The notes under the pieces are model-generated. The model was not told where the DNA came from and did no database searches. It was given only the letters and a program-made list of their open reading frames with translations. 64,000 nucleotides of DNA from Narthecium ossifragum (taxonomy: Eukaryota; Streptophyta; Magnoliopsida; Dioscoreales; Nartheciaceae): positions 11,420,010 through 11,484,009 of the forward strand of contig OY986972.1 of NCBI GenBank assembly GCA_963920575.1, given 5' to 3'. Shown one piece after another: positions 1 to 10,879 of this stretch; positions within the stretch are counted from its first letter, which is position 1; every line of letters starts with the position of its first letter. The position numbers and the translations under genes were made by a program.

Positions 1-9
1 CTTTAAAGT

Positions 10-22
10 TTGGTATCAGAGC
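10..22 (+). other. Primer binding site of T1 (initiator tRNA-Met)
   Basis: The bases TTGGTATCAGAGC match the complement of the 3' end of plant initiator tRNA-Met, the usual minus-strand primer of Tekay/Del elements. The same site recurs beside the LTR ends of T2 (21185-21197, minus strand) and T3 (47857-47869, one mismatch), which supports the assignment. Confidence 0.88.
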
Positions 23-178
23 AGGTTGTAGGTCTTTTTTGACAGGATTAGGTCTGCAGTTGAGATTTGAGCAGGGTTGGGATAGTTCTAAGTCTAGAAC
101 ATCCTTGTATGCTTGACTTTTTGCCGAGTGTGATGTGTTTATTTTATTGATGTGATGATCTGTTTTGGTCTCTAACGG

Positions 179-1160
179 ATGAATATCCGTGTCTCTGGTG
201 TCTGTGCAGTAGTACGCCAAGGCGCGACACGCGACCAGCGCGCTGCTCGGCAGGCCGTGGAGGCCGAGGCACGCCAGATTCCTGCACCTGTACCGGCACC
301 AGAGGCAGAGTTAGCTGAGCACAGTGGGATGGGGGAGGCTCCTTTACCCACTGTTGGGCGATCGTTAGCGGCTGAGGTAGCAGACTTCCAGCGCCTGAAC
401 CCGCCAAGGTTCAGCGGTAGGAGTGGAGACGCGACGGAGGCAGACAAGTGGCTGGAGAGCGTCACTCAGATGCTAGACCTTCTCTTCGGCGAGGATGACC
501 CACTCTAGGTCAAGCTCGCAGCGTTCCAGCTCGACGGGGACGCCCGAGATTGGTGGCGCACCGTCCAGGCCACCAGAGTAGGAGGAGGGTTGCCGTCGTG
601 GCCGGAGTTTCACGCTGCCATCCTTGAGGTGTACTTTCCCCAGAGTACACGGGCAGCAATGACCGAGGAGTACCTGACTCTCACTCAGGGTACTCGCATA
701 GTGCAGCAGTTTGCAACCCGCTTCACCCACCTGGCCAGGTTTGTTGGACCAGTGGCAGCTGACCCCACCGCCAGAGCCCAGCAGTTCGAGAGAGGGCTGA
801 GACTAGAGATCAGGAGACTGATCGCCGCGCAGCAGCCGGCAACTTACCAGGCGGTGTTGGGTGTTGCATTGGCAGTAGAGGCCCGATGCCAGGAGAGGTC
901 GAGGGCAGAGCAGCCAGTGGCAGGTGGAGGAGGCAGAGGTCAGTCTTAGAGGGTCCAGGGCAGAGGTAGCCGGTGGAGGAGACCGAGATTCCAGCGGCAC
1001 CAGCGACCCTACCCTCAGCAGCAGTTTCAGCAACGTCCACCCCAGCCGCAGCCTGGGCAGTTCCATTTGGGAGGACCCCAGGGGCAGGCTCCTCAGGGAG
1101 GTGGACCCAGTTTGTGTTACCAGTGCCATCAGCCAGGGCACCTTCGTAGGGACTGTCCGT
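179..1160 (+). pseudogene. gag: T1 gag pseudogene
   Basis: This encodes the Gag polyprotein, which forms the cytoplasmic virus-like particle and binds element RNA. The frame opens at ATG 179. A retrotransposon-gag domain (motifs such as NPPRFSG near 400 and WPEFHAAILEVYF near 596) runs to about 890. A basic, G/Q/R-rich tail carries a perfect CCHC zinc knuckle, CYQCHQPGHLRRDC, at 1115-1156. The same frame is broken by a TAG at 506-508 and again by a stop just after GRGQS near 947. The start ATG is the first usable one after the leader, but the true start is uncertain. The gag fragments of T2 and T3 align with the N-terminal half. Confidence 0.85.
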
Positions 1161-1379
1161 TGCGAGTGGCGTAGGGAGGTCGAGGGTGGAGGTTGGCAGA
1201 GAGCAGCAGTAGTAGGACGGGGCCATGGCAGAGGCAGAGCAGGTCCCAAGGGTGGGGTGTACGCGCTTCCTGACCGCCAGTACCCAGACGCAGTGCAGCC
1301 ATTGTACCAGCCCCATCAGTACCCGCAGGCACCCCAGCAGCCACTAGCACTAGCACAGACCCCAGCTGAGCCTTCAGTT

Positions 1380-1940
1380 CTTCGAGGTATCTTCCAGCTT
1401 TTTAGTTCCTTTGTGGATGTGCTGATAGACTCGGGAGCTTCCCATTTGTTTGTGGCTAGGGAGTGTGTGACATCATTAGGGCTGGAGACCGAACCACTCA
1501 GAGTTGCACTACACTTAGACACACAGTTCGGTGGAGGAGCTCAGGTTGAGCAAATTTGCCGAGCATGTGAGTTGCAGGTTATGGGCCTCCGCATTCTTCT
1601 AGGCCTTCGGGTGCTAGACATGGTCGGCTTCAACGTGATACTCGGTATGGATTGGCTGACATCGTACCGAGCCATCATCGACTGTGGCTGTCGTTAGGTG
1701 ATTGCCTGGACACCGGACAACGCTTGCTTTGTCTTGTTGGGGGACCGACAGTCTGTCGATTCTCTTGTTTGTTGCTGTTTTTCGAGACGCGAGAGCCAGC
1801 TGTCAGCTTTGTTGGCGCGTCTTTCCTTGTTCGCTGCAGAGGGCAGCCAAGAGGTTAGCTTTCCCAGAGTGGTCTGCGAGTTTACCGATGTGTTTCCAGA
1901 AGAGCTTCCAGGACTTCCTCCTTCTAGAGCTGTGGACTTT
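1380..1940 (+). pseudogene. pol: T1 aspartic protease region of pol
   Basis: This is a retropepsin-like aspartic protease (RVP_2 type), which cuts the Gag-Pol polyprotein. The catalytic motif IDSGASH is intact, with Asp at 1428-1430. The second conserved strand, VILGMDWL, follows near 1637-1660. The frame is offset from gag, so expression would have needed frameshifting or the copy has lost a base. A TAG at 1695-1697 interrupts the frame shortly after the ILGMDWL motif; it then continues into the RT with the expected linker ([10 protein letters not shown] near 1890). Confidence 0.87.
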
Positions 1941-2760
1941 GAGATAGATCTGGTTTCGAGTACGGGACCGATTTCTTTACCAACTTTCAGGATGGCACCA
2001 GCTGAGTATAAGGAGCTGAGGACACAGTTGGACGAACTGATTGATCGATGTTTCATTCGCCATAGTACTTCACCGTGGGGAGTGCCAGTACTGTTTGCAA
2101 AGAAGAAGGACGATACTCTACGGCTTTGTGTAGATTATCGGAAGCTGAACAAGGTCACAGTAAAGAACAAGTATCCCATGCCCAGGATCGATGATTTGTT
2201 TGATCAACTTCGAGGCTCGTCCTTCTTTTTGAAGATCGACCTTCATACTAGCTACCACCAGCTGAGGATCAGGGATTGTGATATTCCGAAGATGGCATTT
2301 CGCACGAGGTACGGGCTCTATGAATTCATGGTGATGCCTTTTGGATTGACGAACGCACCGGCAACTTTCATGGGACTTGTTGCAGAGGGTATTCAGACCA
2401 TACCTGAACCAGTTTGTGGTGGTAATTGTCGATGACATCTTGATCTACTCACGCACTGAGGAGGAGCATGAGGAGCACCTGAGGATAGTGCTATAGTTAT
2501 TGAGAGAGAACATGCTATATGCTAAGGCCTCCAAGTGCGAGTTCTGGCTCTCAGAAGTGATGTTTCTGGGACATGTAGTGTCAGCGGCAGGGATTTCAGT
2601 TGACCTAGCCAAGGTAGAGGCAGTTATGCAGTGGCAAAGATCGAAGACGGTGTTCGAGGCCCGTAGTTTTCTCGGCTTGGTAGGATACTACTACAGGAGG
2701 TTCGTCAGGGATTTCTCCAGGGTAGCAGCGCCACTGACCAGATTGACCTAGAAGGCGGTT
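1941..2760 (+). pseudogene. pol: T1 reverse transcriptase domain
   Basis: RNA-dependent DNA polymerase of a Ty3/gypsy element. Visible motifs in order are [20 protein letters not shown] (about 2128), [13 protein letters not shown] (about 2226; the usual G of the DL.SGY motif is T), [13 protein letters not shown] (about 2331) and the catalytic box [10 protein letters not shown], with the Asp pair at 2431-2436. A frameshift near 2380 separates the catalytic box from the upstream fingers, and TAG codons at 2494-2496 and 2749-2751 interrupt the thumb and connection. The domain therefore cannot be translated intact. Confidence 0.9.
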
Positions 2761-3240
2761 CTTTTTGTTTGGGACGATGCTTGCGAGCAGGCCTTCATAG
2801 AGCTGAGGACTAGATTGACCAGTGCCCCTATCTTGATAGTTCCAGAACGCGACGTCGGCTATAGTGTGTACTGTGACGCCAGCGGAGAGGGTCTAGGGTG
2901 TGTCCTGATGCAGGAAGGCCACGTTGTGGCTTATGGTTCTAGGCAGTTGAAGAACCATGAGAAGAATTACCCCGTTCACGATCTGGAGTTAGCAGTAGTG
3001 GTTTTTGCATTGAAGACGTGGCGATACTATCTATATGGCGAGCGGTTCCAGGTGTACTCAAATCATAAGAGCTTGAAGCATGTATTTACTCAGCGTGACC
3101 TCAATCTCAGACAGCGCCGATGGATGGAGTTGCTGGAGGACTACGACTTCGAGTTGCACTACCATCCTGGTAAGGCAAACGTCGTAGCAGACACATTAAG
3201 CAGGCAGGCCAGGGAGCATAGGGCAGAGTTATTGACGGTT
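2761..3240 (+). pseudogene. pol: T1 RNase H domain
   Basis: Ty3/gypsy RNase H, which removes the RNA strand during reverse transcription. The YSVYCDASGEGLGCVLMQ motif (about 2860-2913) carries the first catalytic Asp. NYPVHDLELAVVVFALKTWR gives the conserved Glu region near 2970. The domain closes with HYHPGKANVVADTLSR (about 3160-3200), the usual end of gypsy RNase H. The region is open from the stop at 2749 to beyond 3590, so it is the best-preserved part of this copy. Confidence 0.9.
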
Positions 3241-3479
3241 TCAGCTCGGCAGTGGCAGATGATAGAAATAGTTAGCCAGTTTGGGTTAGAGTTCGAGGAT
3301 GGAGCGTCAGGCGGCTTTCTCTATGCTGTACGCAGCATTCCAGCACTTCTAGCGAGGTTGATAGAGGCACAAGGTAGAGACCCGGAGTTCATGGATATTT
3401 GTGATGTAGTCGGGACTGAGCACAAGATTGAGGGCTGGACAGTGACGGCAGACGGTGGTTTGTGCTTTAGAGGCAGCAT

Positions 3480-4562
3480 CGCAGTTCCAGCAGACCCAGA
3501 TTTGAGAGAGGACATCATGCGAGAGTTTCACCATTCCAGCTTTGCAGTTCATCCCGGGAGCACTAAGATGTATCATGATCTTCGCGCGACAGTTTTGGTG
3601 GTCCGGGATGAAGCGAGTGGTGGCAAAGTTCGTTTCTAGATGCCTCACTTGCCAGAAGGTGAAGGCGGAGCACAGACAGACCCCCGGATTGTTGCAGCCA
3701 CTTCCAGTACCAGAATGGAAGTGGGAACACATAGCCATGGATTTTGTTACAGGGCTGTCGAGAATACCTAGAGGTTATGATGCCATTTGGGTCATTGTTG
3801 ATCGGTTGACCAAATCGGCACACTTCCTATCCATGAGGACCACGGATCCTGTTTCCAGGCTGAGCCAATTATACGTGGATGAGATTGTCAGATTGCATGG
3901 CATTCCTGTGTCCATAGTGTCAGACCGAGACCCTAGGTTCACTAGCAGATTTTGGGAAGGTTTCCAGCAGTCCATGGGTAGCTTGTTGACTTTCGGCACG
4001 GCGTTCCACCCACAGACGGACGGGCAGTCAGAGCGGACGATTCAGATCCTGGAGGACATGCTCAGGGCTTGTGTGCTTGACGCTGGAGCAACATGTGCGG
4101 TTGGTGGAGTTTGCCTACAACAACAGTTACCAATCCAGTTTGGGTTTTGCTCCGTTCGAGGCTTTGTACGGCAGGCCATGTCGCTCACCAGTGTGCTGGA
4201 CAGAGGTTGGAGAGGCGTCACTCACCGATCCAGACATCATCAGCCAATCTTCAGAGAGTTTGGCGCAGATCAGGCAGAGGCTCTTGACAGCTGAGAGCAG
4301 ACAGAAGAGCTATGCAGATAGGAGAAGGCGATCGCTAGAGTTTGCAGTGGGGGACAGAGTCTTCCTGAAGGTTACTTCGCGTAGAGGATCGGTCAGATTT
4401 GGCAACAGAGGCAAGTTGACACCGAGGTTCACGGGTCCCTTCGAGATCGTGAGGCGCGTCGGAGAGGTCGCCTACCAGCTATCGTTACCCCCACACATGT
4501 CCGCTGTTCATCCTACCTTTCACGTGTCGATGTTGAAGAAGTATGTTTCAGATCCATTGTGA
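3480..4562 (+). pseudogene. pol: T1 integrase, C-terminally cut by an LTR
   Basis: Integrase inserts the cDNA into the genome. The zinc-binding H-H part lies at about 3527-3560 and the C-C part (CLTCQ) near 3641-3655, split by a frameshift at about 3590. The catalytic D-D-E is seen as AMDFVTG (about 3735), SDRDPRF (about 3919) and DGQSERT (about 4018). A second frameshift lies near 4085. The GPY/F-like module (PRFTGPFEIVRRVGEVAYQL) is near 4420-4482. Translation then meets a TGA at 4560-4562 formed by the first bases of the LTR that begins at 4558, so the chromodomain normally found after this point is absent. Confidence 0.9.
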
Positions 4563-6970
4563 GGACCTGTCCCTCTACCCCTGTGGCTCGTTGTAGACCG
4601 CAAGGGCAATTTGGTAAATTGCGCCTTGTTGGTTTGTTTCACACCCGCGTGTGCACACACTGACCTTGTATGTGTTAGTATTTGTTTAGAATGGTTAGGT
4701 GGACTCGGGATCGGAAGATCCCAGGTCGGGCGCGCGGAAGCTTGCTTTTGGGCAGCTTACGGCCCTTGAGCGATCGATCGCTCCTTGGAGCGATCGATCG
4801 GACTCGTGAGCTAGTCGGCGGGTTTTTGACCCGCTCGGATCGATCCGACTTGGTGGTTGGATCGATCCAGCCTGTGTCGGATAGATCCGACTTGGTGTTA
4901 GATCGATCCGGGGCGCGAGCGATCGATCGCTCGTTGCGATCGATCGGACACGCGTCGGTGGCTTTTTTCTGCTTCGCGAGGACGGCCGCCGTTGGCCGTC
5001 GCTCTCTCTTCTCAGAAGGGGAGGACTTTCCCTCCCCTCCTTCGCCTTTCTCCCCTCTTTCCCGACTGTCCCCTCCCCCTTTTCCTCCTTTTCTCCTTCC
5101 CCTCCTTTCTTCTTCTTCTTCTTCTTCTTTCTCCTCACCCGAAAGCTCTGTTTTCTCTCCTCTTCCCGCCGGCGAGCTTCTTCTCTTCCGTTCTCCCTCC
5201 TCCGACCATCATTTTGGGTGTTCTAAGGCTCGTTGAATCCGTGGAAATGAGAGGAAGGCTCCTGGTGTGGTTTGGAGGCTTGTTAGTGACTGGTTACGAG
5301 GGATGAGCCGAGGAAAGCGTTCTTCGGTAGGTTCTTCTACCTATTGTGTTCTTTAATGGGTTTCTTTAGATCTAGCCGTTGGATCGTGTTGATCTTTGTC
5401 TTGTTGGATTCCTCATGCCTAGTAGAATTTCTGATATGGGTTTTATGATCTTTGGTTGAGATCTTAGTAGGTTTTATGCATGATTAAGCTCGGATTCTCT
5501 GTTTTCTGCTGTTCTTGAAGAACAGCTGGCTTGCGGCGAGTTTTCCGGGCGGCACGTACATGATCTTGGGTTGTGATGAACATGAGAGTTGTAGATCTTT
5601 GAATCTACTCTCTAATCCAACTGATTGCATAATTTTTCAATTTTCCTAGGATTTGTTATGAATTGTTTACTGGATATGTTAGTTTGATTAACGGTTTTGA
5701 TTAGTGTTTTCCCGTTAATCCAACCGTTGGATGATTATGGAGTTTGGATATGTTGATCCTGGTATGCACACCTACTGATGGCTAAGTTGGATCTTTAATC
5801 CGACGTCGTTTGGGCGTCGGATCGACGGGATCAATTAGCCCCTAAGTAGTGGCTCTGAGTGTTTTGATTATAATATTATATTGTGGAATATAATATTATA
5901 TTATTTACTGTTCATCATCGCTTTCGGGGTTGCTTCCCGTTGCAGGAGTCCGTGGTTGACGGTCGCGGTATCGTCGTAATGCCGGGACCCGCTGCGGATC
6001 GGCTGACAGCGGTCAGTGGTACCGCTGCAGCGATCCAGTTGATTTTTATGATGCCTTATCATACTGTTGCATGGCTATCTCTTGTTTGTGTATGTCATAG
6101 AATGCATGTTGATTTGTGCATTAGTTGCATTGGTTAGGGCGTGGGTGATCTTTGGGTCGCCGTCCCGAGGCTGGAAGCTCGGACTTAGCCCTAGGACTGG
6201 GGTTGGGTAGTTTGGAATCGGTTTGTCTAGTCGATTCGATGATAGGCTTAGATTACTGGTACACTTGTGGCTTGATGATTGTAGAGGTCGTGTCGGCCTT
6301 GAGTCGGATGCTGAGGTGTAGCCGGTGTCAAACTGTGCGGACCCTGGAGTAGAGGAGTTGTCTACTCAGCGGTGCCTTTTTCCCGCCTGCAGTGCCGTTC
6401 CCTGCAGTTGTGTGTCGCCAGTGTTGTTCCTGCTTCTGATGGCTGCTCCTGGGCCTTAGGGACAGTTGGTGGGGTTATGAGACCCATGTATACACCCATG
6501 TCCTACTTGAGGGCGACACTTTTGTGTTTCCCTCTTCCTTCTGTGTGTTATAGTGTAGATCCCTACTGAGCATAGTGCTCACACCTACCCGGGCTGCGTT
6601 TTGCAGGTGCAGGCGCCAGTTCTTCCTTTGTGGCCCCTACCGGGCAGTTGGTCGGCGGTGCGGCAGCGCCTGGTGGACTTTGAGAGGTGGCGATATTTAC
6701 TGCTTTTACCTTTGGTTAGTTAGTCTCCTACGGGAGTGATATTGTATTCGAATCTTCCCCTCTCCGAGGATTTGTATATTAAACACTTTGAGTTTTATAT
6801 CTGTGGTTCGAGGTTCTGCTATTTAATCATGTCTTTTAATTTGGGGTTTTTGATGAATTGCTAGGAAGACCAATAGGTTAGAGGGAACCCTCGCCGTCTT
6901 TTTCCGCGTTTTGTAGGTTCCGGTTCGCATCGCCCGGCCCGGTTGGGCTTTCGCTGGTCGGGGCGCGACA
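4558..6970 (+). mobile_element. LTR, K family (Tekay-type), complete
   Basis: Begins TGTGAGGACCTGTCCCTC and ends GGGGCGCGACA, the termini shared by all K-family LTRs here (about 2.2-2.4 kb). It contains a GATCGATC cluster at 4765-4950, a pyrimidine-rich tract with a TTC microsatellite (about 5109-5131) and an AT-rich inverted repeat (about 5870-5910). The flanks are tccat on the left and atgga on the right. They are reverse complements rather than a direct target-site duplication, so it is unclear whether this is an ordinary solo LTR. It ends T1's integrase reading frame. Open frames inside it are not considered coding. Confidence 0.85.
4765..4950. promoter_or_regulatory. GATCGATC palindrome cluster in K LTR
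   Basis: Seven GATCGATC sites, with two flank types: GCGATCGATCGC and GGATCGATCC. They lie about 200-390 bases from the LTR start. Comparable clusters are listed under the other LTRs. A role as a U3 control element is inferred from position only. Confidence 0.6.
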
Positions 6971-7014
6971 ATGGAGGAGATCATCGTTGCTTGGAGGCAT
7001 CTTTCACATGGTGG
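6971..7014. other. Short spacer between two LTRs
   Basis: These 44 bases match neither LTR clearly. They may be a remnant of T1's flank or of the missing 5' end of the next LTR. No motif was recognised. Confidence 0.4.
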
Positions 7015-9996
7015 CTTTGTCTCTTTGCGACCCCAGGGGCAATTTGGTCAAATTGCGCCCTGAGGGTTGGTTTCACACGCGCATAACACACACACGGCCT
7101 TATAATGATGTATGTGCTTGAGTAGACCCATAAGAGTGATCTGGATCTGAGGATCGGGGTTTGATCAAGTAGATCTAGATCTGAACGGCCGTGATCAATT
7201 TGATAATCAAACGGCTGTGGACTTAGGTAACCTAATTAGTTAAAACCTAACCCTACTATTCATCTCACTCCCTTCCGTGAGAGCTCACTTGGAAAACAGA
7301 GCGACGGCAGAGAAGAGAAAGAGACCGCGCAAGAGAGAGGAGATCTTGGTGGCGGCGGTCGCGACCGGAGGCGAGAGACGCGGCTGCGGGGGCTCTTCTC
7401 TCCGACAGCGGGGGACTTGGCTGCGTTGGCGGCGGTGTCTACAGAGTGCTCGGAGGCAGCGTCGACGGAGATCTTGGAGGCGGCGATGACTACCGCGGCC
7501 GGAGAGGAAGAGGAAGTACGTGATCTTGACGTCCAGAGGTAGGGATTTCCTACCCAAATCTTGGATTTAGCCTCTAGGATTGCTTGAAGCATGCTAGCTT
7601 AGGATGATTGAAGCTTTGATGCTTCCGTGATTTCTTTATGGATTTCTTCTTCTTCCCCTGTTTTACGGTGGATCAAACATGAGTTGATGATGGGTTTTGT
7701 TGAGGTGTTGAATCCTCTTTGTTGGTTTGTTGGATTTCGATGCTAGCTAGGGCATTGAAGCCCTGTTCTTCGGCTCTGTTTCTTTCGCATGGTTTCCCTC
7801 ATACCGCAGTGGTTCAGAGCTATGTGTCTCCTTGGATTTTGACGAGTTTTGCCTCTCCCTCACTCTCTTGTTTGAAGAGTTGCAATCCCTCTGTTCCGGC
7901 CCTGGTTTTCCTTCTCCTTCCTCTTGCTAGGTGTTGCGGTTGTGGTTTGGATTTTGGATCTTCTCCCCCTCCCGGTGCTATCCCGTCGGGATTGTCATCA
8001 TCTTCTTCCTCTCCCTTGGAGTTTCATGGATTCCGTCCCTCTGTTCTTGGTTGCTAGCGGGTTGAGGTTCCTCTCCAGTCCCCTGTTCCTTCTTCCTCCC
8101 CTGTTCTTGACCGCCGGTTACTTGAGATCCCTCCTAACCCTTCCCCGGTTTCTCTCTGGCACCTTGGTGGTAGCTCCGGCATGTACTCCGGCTGGCTATC
8201 CTCTTCCTTCCTCTGTTCTGGATTCGAGGATTACAGTGATCTTCCTCTAGCTCTTCTCTAGGTGCTAGTAGCTGATGTAATGGTTTAGGTGGGTGTTATG
8301 GCCGTAGTGTCTTTGGATGAATTGAGATTGGAATTTCCTAACCAGGGCCGATCCTCGATTGCATTGATCTTCTTCTATAGCGTAACCTGTCCCGACAGAT
8401 GGATTTACCTTATCAGGGCTGCTAACTGAGATCACCAATCCGGTCTGATCTATTATGCTTCCAAGTTGTTTATTCTGTATCATGTCCATGTTCACGGTTG
8501 TTGTACTGATCTAACTTCTGACTTATGCCTACTGACTATTTTGCCAAATCTGATTGAGTCTTAATCTTCTTGGGCATAGCTGGGTCACCGTTTGGCTGAG
8601 AAATAACCCTGATTTAATTATATTCTATACTTCATGTTTGCCTTGTACAGACTGTTAATTGCTATCTATAAGTGTCGTTTGATTAACACCATTCAATTCG
8701 TACTCTGTTCAGGTCAATTATATCAATTGAGTATTATTGTATCATCCTTGAGCCTAGGGCCGGCGGTGTGCCTGCTTCTATTTTATTTGTGGGAATGTCT
8801 AGATCTGCTTGGGCCGAAGGTGTGCCCTTCGTGTACCTTGAATGATTGTGAATGATTGGGATATTTGAATGTTGTGCTTGGAGTTTAGTTAATTCTTAAA
8901 TGCTAAACCTACCCTATAGCTGTGAAGTATCTAGTGGACATGTGATTGATGAATTGACTTGTAGAGACACCTAGGCCTAGTTGCTTGAATAGGCTCATGC
9001 ACCTTGTATGCATTAGAAGCATTAAGGCTAGGTGCGGGCAATAGGCTCGATCGCTGATCCAAGGGCATGTGTAGCTCGGATCTAGCTCTACGACTGAAGT
9101 ATGGGTAGGAGGATTAGAGCGAGATTGTGTTGTTATGATCTTGTGTTGATTGAGGTTACAACCTAGATATACACATTTGAATTATGATGATGAGGAATAG
9201 AGGTCGTGTTGTCTCTTTGTCCTAAGGGCCTAAGTGTGGATGTCGATGTCCATGACGTATGTCTCCGTACAAGGGGTAGTGTACGGCGAGAGCTCCGGCG
9301 GTGAGTGCAGCGGCGATGAACCGACCCTGGGTCCGGGCTCGTGTTGGCCATCCTCCTTGTTTCGTCGCTTGGGTGAGGGTGACCCTATGTAGGGGACCAT
9401 TCTGGATCGACAAGGTGTGATGCCTCCAGTGGCACCTTAGCCTTGGGATGAAGGATAATACAGTTGCAGTCTACCCTTTCCTTGAGAGTGCCGTAGAGTA
9501 GAACCCTACTGGGCTTTATGCTCATCCTATCCGGACTGTGTTTTGTAGGTGCAGGCGTCGTTCCTTCCACGTCAGTAGCCACCAGCGGATCAGCTCTTGG
9601 AGGCGCTTCTACATCGTGTGGACTTTGAGGTTGTTGGCAGATTAGAGGGTTCAATTCAGCATTTTATATTTATTTGATGTAGTTAATATTTGGAGACTTA
9701 TGCTTCTTATTTGAGGACAAATTGTATAACTGTTAATTTTGATATTAATGACAATGTCATTTATTTGAATGTTTAGAATGGGATTGTAATAATGACATTA
9801 GTTGTGAATCTACAAATTATGTCCTCATGATTTTGTATTTGAATTTATTGTGAAATATGAGAAATTGTACAGGTTTCTTGTGTAAGAATTATAGAGGAGT
9901 CTCTGTCAAAATTTTTTTTCCGCGTCCATTGATGATTTAACAGGTTTAGGTTGCTCACCCTCGATCTGGATGCGTTTTCTTGGTCGGGGCGTGACA
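7015..9996 (+). mobile_element. LTR, D family, 5'-truncated
   Basis: The 3' terminus (GGTCGGGGCGTGACA, ending 9996) matches D-family LTRs. Near its left end a block around 7020-7105 (ACCCCAGGGGCAATTTGG, then a TTCACAC...ACACACAC box) aligns with the 5' regions of the K and D LTRs. The canonical first 80-120 bases (compare 26158) are missing, so the left border is approximate. It abuts the 3' noncoding part of A1 at 9997 and so probably inserted there, followed by loss of the left side. A GC-rich leader-like block lies at 7270-7530. Nothing coding is supported. Confidence 0.7.
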
Positions 9997-10879
9997 ATCT
10001 TCCTGACCAATCATCCAACCCTCGCACTTTAAGTACAACATGCTCTTTCTTTTTTTTTTCAACTATCAGACACTTTGCTTTTTTACGCGAGCACTCTCCG
10101 CTTCTCGAGGCGCAGAGACCCAGTTACTTAGCAAAGCACTTAATAGTTTCTTTTTTTTTAGCTATAAGTGGTTCTACCTTTTTACGTGAGCTCCCCACTT
10201 CCTGAGGCAAGAACACTTGGTTACTCAGTAGATCACTTAATAGTCGTTTAGGCATAACTTGATCAAGCTCCAGAATATATTTTTTTCTGTGTATGCAATA
10301 CTCAACATACTATTTAAAGTTTAAATCATGGTCCAGATTAACAATAGCATGCTCATTCCTCTGTTGAGTATAATTGCCACTGCACATAAAGTGTTCATGT
10401 GTGAATCACATGATGTTCTACATTCAGGTTATCACACATGCAATCAATGTATAGGTCAATCCATGTGAAAGCAACATGTCTAATAAGCATAAAAATTTCA
10501 GCTCATGTATAATTTCTAGTAACAAGATCAGTTCAAACACTATTAAACCCACAAAGTAGCATGCATAAGGTCATGTATGCCTACACCCCCCAACCTGAAA
10601 TTCACATTGTCCTCAATGTGTGCTAAACATGGCAATAGAATAAAACACGGTGCAGGTTTAAATTTTAAATAAAATAAATAAGAATTATAAATCAAAGTTC
10701 CTCAGGGTGGCCAAATTTCTCATCTCCAGAATAGTGATCGAGGCTCTCAAGCAAGGTAGACGATGGTCCAAACATCCTAAGAAATAAGAGAGCCAACAAA
10801 AACAAATCAAAACAAAAGCACACAAACTAAAACAAGCTAACCTAATCAAAAGGGGAAATGATAGATAGTAGAAAGATCA
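9997..10879 (-). other. A1 3' noncoding region
   Basis: No open frame fits. The region lies downstream of the integrase stop and carries two diverged copies of a roughly 90-base block (about 10078-10168 and 10177-10258; shared bases include TTTTTACG and CACTTAATAGT). A cytosine run CACCCCCC (purine on the element strand) lies beside a hairpin at 10604-10619. The arrangement resembles the 3' noncoding part of element B. Confidence 0.65.
10604..10619 (-). other. Conserved ACATTG/CAATGT hairpin in A1 3' region
   Basis: The sequence ACATTG-TCCT-CAATGT is a perfect 6-base inverted repeat with a 4-base loop. It lies next to CCTGAAATTC and a cytosine run. Element B has the same arrangement at 60274-60289 (loop TCCC). 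The conservation between diverged elements suggests an RNA or DNA structural role. The role itself is unknown to me. Confidence 0.6.

Larger units (their letters stand above)
1..4557 (+). mobile_element. T1: Tekay/Del-like Ty3/gypsy retrotransposon internal region, 3' truncated
   Basis: The order is primer site, Gag with CCHC knuckle, aspartic protease, RT, RNase H, integrase with GPY/F-like module, which is the Ty3/gypsy order. The 5' LTR must lie left of the window, because the primer site starts at base 10. The integrase frame stops at the first bases of an LTR (4558), so the chromodomain expected in Tekay/Del elements, the polypurine tract and the element's own 3' end are missing. Frames change near 950-1380, 2380, 3590 and 4085, and in-frame stops occur at 506, 1695, 2494 and 2749. 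The element is therefore a dead copy. Lineage is inferred from motif similarity only. Confidence 0.9.

Noticed and set aside
4682..5306. Open frames of 104-184 codons in the K LTR, repeated in other K LTRs (about 22739-23292, 37794-38200)
   Set aside because: They cover the pyrimidine-rich tract and GATCGATC cluster, are not conserved in frame between LTR copies, and give low-complexity S/P/F or K/E/R peptides.
6971..7014. Continuation of T1 integrase or chromodomain after the LTR
   Set aside because: None of the frames I read in either direction resembles the expected chromodomain sequence.
7260..8250. Open frames in the GC-rich and C/T-rich part of the 7015-9996 LTR
   Set aside because: Short and overlapping on both strands, with no recognisable domain. 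Consistent with an LTR leader.
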